A stretch of 64,000 nt of DNA from Burkholderiales bacterium. Its GTDB lineage: Bacteria; Pseudomonadota; Gammaproteobacteria; Burkholderiales; Burkholderiaceae. Location: contig JAJTAZ010000011.1 of NCBI GenBank assembly GCA_021287185.1, forward strand, positions 186,001 through 250,000, read 5' to 3'. This document shows positions 58,911-64,000 of this stretch, in pieces. A program made the position numbers and the translations under genes. The first letter of the stretch is position 1. Every line of letters starts with the position of its first letter. Below the pieces are notes generated by a model. That model ran no database searches, had not been told where the DNA came from, and saw nothing but the letters and a program-made list of their open reading frames with translations.

Positions 58911-59001
58911 CGTTATTGCGAGCGGTAGTTTGGCAAAACTGCGCTAATCCTGTGGCATTCATCAACTGTCCTGTATGGATTGCATGGTACGCTCGTAATG
59001 A
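58911..59001. repeat. Degenerate family A repeat before trxB
   Basis: It begins GTTATTGCGAGCGG and ends CGCTCGTAATGAC, with ATGGATTGC inside. The two arms still pair. Confidence 0.65.
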
Positions 59002-59027
59002 CAAACAACAACATAAACCACGTATAA

Positions 59028-60038
<1,011 letters not shown>

Positions 60039-60061
60039 TTGAATCACTTGCACACTGTGTC

Positions 60062-60085
60062 GGGTGGGCATTGCCCACCCTTTTT
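60062..60085 (+). terminator. trxB terminator formed by the GTGGGCA repeat
   Basis: GGGTGGGCA / TTGCCCACCC stem followed by five T residues. The stem is the same palindrome seen at 36476. Confidence 0.8.
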
Positions 60086-60113
60086 CAACGCTCAAGATTG
60101 CCGTTTAATTCAC

Positions 60114-60815
60114 ATGAAAGCCAAATCTCACTCACTCGCCGACTTAGCCCAGTTGAAAAAAGCCATTGAACAAGAGGCGAAGGAACGCGCGCGCATGGAA
60201 CAAGAACAAGCCGCACAACGCGCGCAACAATCGCGCATGAGCAATGAATTTCTGCGCGAAGTTCAAGGGGTTGCGCCCATCAAAACCAAAGACCGTTACA
60301 TCCATCCAGCCAAAATCGGTGACACGCCTGAACACATCCTGAAAAAACGCCAACAAGCCGCAGGTGAAACTGAGCACAGCAAAAAACAAACCACACACAA
60401 ACGCACACACAACAAAGCCTCCGATCAATTCGATGCACAACATCTGCGTGACGATGAGGTGGGCACTTATTTGCGGCGCGGAATCCCTGAAACCTTGCTG
60501 AAAAAACTGCAAAAAGGCGCTTGGGCCGTATCGGCACGTTTGGATTTACATGGTAAAACGGTCGAAGAGGCACGGATTGCCACCAGCGCGTTTTTATATC
60601 AAGCGGCGAGCCAATCACAGCGCGTGGTCAGCATCATTCATGGGCAAGGTTTTGGCTCTGCCAACGGCGAGGCCACTTTGAAAAGCCATGTTAAAAATTG
60701 GTTGGTGCAGAATGCACATGTGCTGGCGTTTTGCACCGCACCGAAAACCGACGGTGGACACGGTGCGGTGATGATTTTGTTACATCAAGAAAAACACACA
60801 TCCGCTCAGCCATGA
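60114..60815 (+). CDS. Smr domain protein
   Basis: The 233-residue product has a charged, likely helical N-terminal region (about 1-110, Lys/Glu/Gln-rich) and a C-terminal Smr domain. The domain starts RLDLHGKTVEEARIATSAFL and includes VVSIIHGQGFGS (the HGxG nuclease-type motif) and VLAFCTAPKTDGGHGAVMI. Stand-alone Smr proteins resemble the MutS2 tail and act on nucleic acid or collided ribosomes. The ATG at 60114 is after the trxB terminator. Confidence 0.88.
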   Translation: MKAKSHSLADLAQLKKAIEQEAKERARMEQEQAAQRAQQSRMSNEFLREVQGVAPIKTKDRYIHPAKIGDTPEHILKKRQQAAGETEHSKKQTTHKRTHNKASDQFDAQHLRDDEVGTYLRRGIPETLLKKLQKGAWAVSARLDLHGKTVEEARIATSAFLYQAASQSQRVVSIIHGQGFGSANGEATLKSHVKNWLVQNAHVLAFCTAPKTDGGHGAVMILLHQEKHTSAQP

Positions 60816-61102
60816 AGATGTGCTGAATCAATATGTGCTTGTACAGAAAGTTGCCTCAAGCGCATAACAATGATAGTGATTGCTAATTAAAAGACATCAA
60901 CACAATCAGTGATACCGAAATAATGGCGACCAAACTCATATTGACGTGAGGTTCTCTGATAAAATTTACAGGGTATCTTCAAAGTAAAGTTGGGACGGTA
61001 TGCCTGTTGTAACCACGTTTAAACCATACCACAAGCCATTGTGCCACGTAGCATACCTGATTTTTACTAAACTTTTGTGAAATGATTCTTGTAGGATAAG
61101 CC

Positions 61103-61969
61103 ATGGGATTTCAGTACACCAATATTGAACGTGTCGCCACAATCAGTCCAACAGATTTTTATGAAAATTACGTCAAACCTCAAAAACCTGTGGTGGTAGA
61201 ACAGCTCACCCGCGATTGGCCCGCCTATCAGAAATGGAACTTGGCATATATCAAACAAATCGCGGGCGAACAAATTGTGCCGCTGTACAACAATGACCCC
61301 GTTGATTACAACAAAAAAGTTAATGAGCCAGACGAACGCATGAAAATGGCGGATTACATTGATGCTTTAGTGGCTGATAAAACCAAGTTAAGAATTTTTC
61401 TGTACAGTTTAATCAAACATGTGCCAAGTTTACAAAATGATTTTAAATTTCCAGATTTGAAAATCAAGTTGCTCAAAGGCTTACCATTTTTATTTTTTGG
61501 TGGACGCAATGTCAATGTGTTCATGCATTACGATATTGACTATGCCAACATTTTTCACTTCCACTTCGCAGGTGAAAAGCGTTGTATTCTGGTACCACCG
61601 AATCAAACTCCTTTGATGTACAAAATTCCATACTCAAATATTTGTCGTGAAGACATTGATTTTGATAACCCTGACTTTGAACACTGGCCTGCATTAAAAC
61701 AATTGCGTCCACTGATGGCCGACCTAAAACACGGTGAAATGCTGTACATACCAGAAGGTTATTGGCACTACATGAAATACATCACACCCAGTTTTTCCAT
61801 GAGTTTACGCGCATTGGCAACCCAACCAACACACATCGCCAAAGCCTTTTTGAATTTATTTGTGATACGCCACTTTGACAATTTCATGCGTCGTCGCAAA
61901 GGTGCGGCTTGGCTCGCATATAAAGACGAGCGCGCAATTGCCGACACTCATGCCAAGTTAGACTTATAA
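61103..61969 (+). CDS. Cupin-like JmjC-type protein
   Basis: The 288-residue product has an N-terminal PVVVEQLTRDWPAYQKW segment typical of cupin_8/JmjC proteins. The iron site of a 2-oxoglutarate dioxygenase is visible: H142-x-D144 in FMHYDIDYANIF and H222 in YIPEGYWHYMKY. It probably hydroxylates a protein or small molecule, with the substrate unknown. The 287 bases before it hold no gene or clear signal. Confidence 0.82.
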   Translation: MGFQYTNIERVATISPTDFYENYVKPQKPVVVEQLTRDWPAYQKWNLAYIKQIAGEQIVPLYNNDPVDYNKKVNEPDERMKMADYIDALVADKTKLRIFLYSLIKHVPSLQNDFKFPDLKIKLLKGLPFLFFGGRNVNVFMHYDIDYANIFHFHFAGEKRCILVPPNQTPLMYKIPYSNICREDIDFDNPDFEHWPALKQLRPLMADLKHGEMLYIPEGYWHYMKYITPSFSMSLRALATQPTHIAKAFLNLFVIRHFDNFMRRRKGAAWLAYKDERAIADTHAKLDL

Positions 61970-62079
61970 AAAAGGGATTAACTCATCCATTTTGATGCAT
62001 CGATTCAGCCATTCGTGGCATCAAAAACACCATCTGAACATATCCCGTATAATTGCTCTTTCTTTATAGAGCATCTTCT

Positions 62080-63309
62080 ATGTCTTTCCAAAAAAACCTA
62101 CCCTCGGGCATTGGTCGCCGCGAGTTTATTTTATTGATTGCCAGCATGATGGCAATTTCTGCTTTGGCAATCGACACCATGCTGCCCGCTTTTGGCGCGA
62201 TGAGCGCGGATTTCGGTTTGACGGGAGAGAGTGCCAATCATATTCAGTGGGTGATTTACGCGTTTATGACGGGTTTTTCGTTCGCACAGCTGTGTTATGG
62301 TGCGATGGCAGATTATTGGGGGCGAAAACCAATCGTTTTACTCGGCGTGGTGATTTTTTCGCTGGCGACTTTAGGCGCAGCCTTGGCACCAAACTTTACC
62401 GTGCTGCTCATCATGCGCGTCCTACAAGGCGTGGGTATGGCGGCAATGCGCGTACTCTCAGCCACCATTGTGCGCGATACGTTTTCAGGCGCAGACATGT
62501 CACGGGTGATGTCGATGATTATGATGGTATTCATCCTTGTACCCGTATTTGCACCCACTTTAGGACAGGCATTGCTCTTGGGGTTTTCGTGGCACAGTAT
62601 TTTTTGGGTCTTGTTGGTGTTTGGTTTGGTGCTGTCCGCTTGGTTTATGCGTCGCATGCCCGAAACACTCAAGCCTGAGTTCCGCCGTCCAATTTCAGTA
62701 CACACCCTACTTGACAGCCTACGCCAATGCGTACGCTCACGCACCACACTTGGATACTCGACCGCCACGGGACTGATGTACGGCGTGTTGATGTCGTATT
62801 TGGGCTCATCCGAACAAATTTTCCAACGCGATGTGTATGGTTTAAACGAGCAATTTGCCTTGATGTTTGGTGCAATTGCATTATTCATGGGGATTGCATC
62901 GTTCGTCAATTCGCACTGGGTTGCGAAAGTGGGGATTCGCCGTATGGCGCACACCGCCTTGGTCTGTTTTGTCGCTATTTCGGGTGCACTGGTCTTGCTG
63001 AGCCTGCTGTTTTCAGGCAAACCACCACTGTGGTTGTTTGCACCTTTATTGGCTGGATGCCTGTTTTGCTTTAGTTTGATAATGCCCAATTTCAATGCCA
63101 TTTCGATGGAACCGCTGCGTGCCATTGCGGGCTCGGCATCTTCGTGGCTCGGTTTTTATACCAGTTTTATGGGCGCCATGATTGGCAGTTTCGTGGGGCA
63201 AATGTTCAATGGCACAGTGCTGCCTTTGGCAATTGGGTATTTTTTAACGGGTGTATTGGTACTGTGGATTGTGGTGCGCACTGAGGGGCGTTTGCTGCTG
63301 CGTGCTTAA
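62080..63309 (+). CDS. Bcr/CflA family multidrug exporter (MFS)
   Basis: The 409-residue inner membrane transporter has 12 helices. Motif A is GAMADYWGRKPIVLLG, the family segment DTMLPAFGAMSADF lies in helix 1, and the helix 5 motif is APTLGQALLLGFSWHSIFWV, as in Bcr/CflA drug:proton antiporters. The frame opens at 62053, but the ATG at 62080 gives the usual start MSFQKN. The drug spectrum is not predictable. Confidence 0.88.
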   Translation: MSFQKNLPSGIGRREFILLIASMMAISALAIDTMLPAFGAMSADFGLTGESANHIQWVIYAFMTGFSFAQLCYGAMADYWGRKPIVLLGVVIFSLATLGAALAPNFTVLLIMRVLQGVGMAAMRVLSATIVRDTFSGADMSRVMSMIMMVFILVPVFAPTLGQALLLGFSWHSIFWVLLVFGLVLSAWFMRRMPETLKPEFRRPISVHTLLDSLRQCVRSRTTLGYSTATGLMYGVLMSYLGSSEQIFQRDVYGLNEQFALMFGAIALFMGIASFVNSHWVAKVGIRRMAHTALVCFVAISGALVLLSLLFSGKPPLWLFAPLLAGCLFCFSLIMPNFNAISMEPLRAIAGSASSWLGFYTSFMGAMIGSFVGQMFNGTVLPLAIGYFLTGVLVLWIVVRTEGRLLLRA

Positions 63310-63311
63310 GT

Positions 63312-64000
63312 TTAAGCCTCTTGCGTTTTCATGGTGCGGTGGCGCACCAATACTTGATTGCTGCGTCTAAAGCCGCTTTGCACCATGCGTTCAGCCAAGG
63401 TTTGCGCAATATACACCGAGCGATGTTGCCCGCCCGTGCAACCAATCGCAATGGTCAAATAACTTCTATCGTCTTGTTCAAATTTGGGTAGCCAGCGCTT
63501 GATGAATTGTTCAATATCATCAATAAACGACAGGGTGTCGGCTTGTGCCCGCAAAAATTCTTGTACAGGGGCATCTAAACCTGACAGCGGACGCAACGTC
63601 AGGTCGTAATAGGGATTGGGCAAACAGCGCGCATCAAACACGAAATCCGCATCAACGGGCAAGCCGTGTTTGAAACCAAACGATTGAAACAAGACCGTCA
63701 AACCAGAGCGTGTCAAATCAAGGATGTCTTGCAAATACTGCTGCAATTGTTTGGCTTTGAGCGCACTGGTGTCAATCACTGCCGATACTGAAATCAGTGG
63801 CGCAAGGCGAGTTCGCTCCAAAGCGATGCTGTCTTTGAGTGAGGTGTCTGCATTGGCATTGGCTTCGCGTGAGAGCGGATGACGGCGACGGGTTTCGGAA
63901 AACCGCTGTACAAGGGTGTCGTCATTGGCGGTGAGGAACACACTGTGCACCTCGCGCCCCTGTGTGCGCATGGCAACAATTTGGTCATGTAACTTTTCAA
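63312..64000 (-). CDS. rapZ: RNase adapter protein RapZ, N-terminal part cut by window edge
   Basis: About 229 C-terminal residues are visible, and the frame stays open to the right edge. The part present includes VHSVFLTANDDTLVQRFSET, RRRHPLS, FGFKHGLPVDADFVFDARCL, PNPYYDLTLRPLSG and IGCTGGQHRSVYIAQTLAE, all RapZ landmarks. RapZ binds GlmZ-like RNA and controls amino sugar synthesis in enterobacteria. The Walker A loop lies beyond the edge. Confidence 0.95.
   Translation of the reverse strand, partial: EKLHDQIVAMRTQGREVHSVFLTANDDTLVQRFSETRRRHPLSREANANADTSLKDSIALERTRLAPLISVSAVIDTSALKAKQLQQYLQDILDLTRSGLTVLFQSFGFKHGLPVDADFVFDARCLPNPYYDLTLRPLSGLDAPVQEFLRAQADTLSFIDDIEQFIKRWLPKFEQDDRSYLTIAIGCTGGQHRSVYIAQTLAERMVQSGFRRSNQVLVRHRTMKTQEA

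Noticed and set aside
62313-63125. 270-residue minus-strand frame opposite the Bcr/CflA gene
   Set aside because: Shadow frame without hydrophobic or domain features. The plus-strand transporter is clear.

Overview
The window is chromosomal DNA of moderate GC content, densely coding on both strands. The gene content and order fit a betaproteobacterium of the Burkholderiales. Supporting features are the greA/DUF4149 pair, recG beside oxyR, engB beside a cytochrome c4 gene and a ResB/CcsB system II cytochrome c assembly pair, a gshA of the Thiobacillus type, and a HutC-controlled histidine cluster. A small freshwater Burkholderiales lineage is plausible, but the sequence alone does not fix the genus. 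No prophage, insertion sequence or CRISPR array was seen.

Layout. Positions 1-23066 are mostly housekeeping: ilvIH (cut by the left edge), ruvAB, greA with two small membrane proteins, transporters, an old yellow enzyme, a YgiQ radical SAM protein, iscX, an acyltransferase, dnaB, a tRNA-Lys with a consensus promoter, a WecA/MraY-type transferase, slyD and gshA. Positions 23067-28629 separate gshA from gshB, which usually lie together in this group. This insert holds a repeat, an AT-rich four-gene DpnII-like restriction-modification operon (Dam-type methylase, DpnA-type methylase, a short PD-ExK nuclease and an unknown protein) and katG. Positions 29578-31538 hold repeats, an orphan putative Imm42 immunity gene and a YeeE/YedE sulfur transport pair. 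Positions 31698-39104 are the hut cluster for histidine breakdown (hutI, hutD, hutG, hutH, hutU) with a divergent hutC and a visible operator. Positions 39139-42321 are oxyR and recG. Positions 42562-43425 hold a lipoprotein and a frameshifted regulator. Positions 43622-50398 are a sugar dehydrogenase-like protein, ccsB, resB, cytochrome c4 and engB. Positions 50443-54259 carry a small basic protein, a eukaryote-type hexokinase and part of a nucleoside-type ABC transporter. Positions 54387-56770 are an RstA/RstB two-component pair followed by an Asr-like acid-shock gene, with RstA-box-like sites before both. The remainder is ribD, an aminopropyltransferase-like gene, trxB, an Smr protein, a JmjC-like cupin, a Bcr/CflA exporter and rapZ (cut by the right edge).

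Several genes form a redox and peroxide theme: gshA, gshB, katG, oxyR, trxB, iscX and an old yellow enzyme. OxyR keeps Cys199 but has Thr at position 208, where the resolving cysteine normally sits. A candidate OxyR operator lies directly against the -35 box of katG. Intergenic spaces are repeatedly occupied by a few families of inverted repeats. A different GC-rich palindromic repeat has entered recG in frame.
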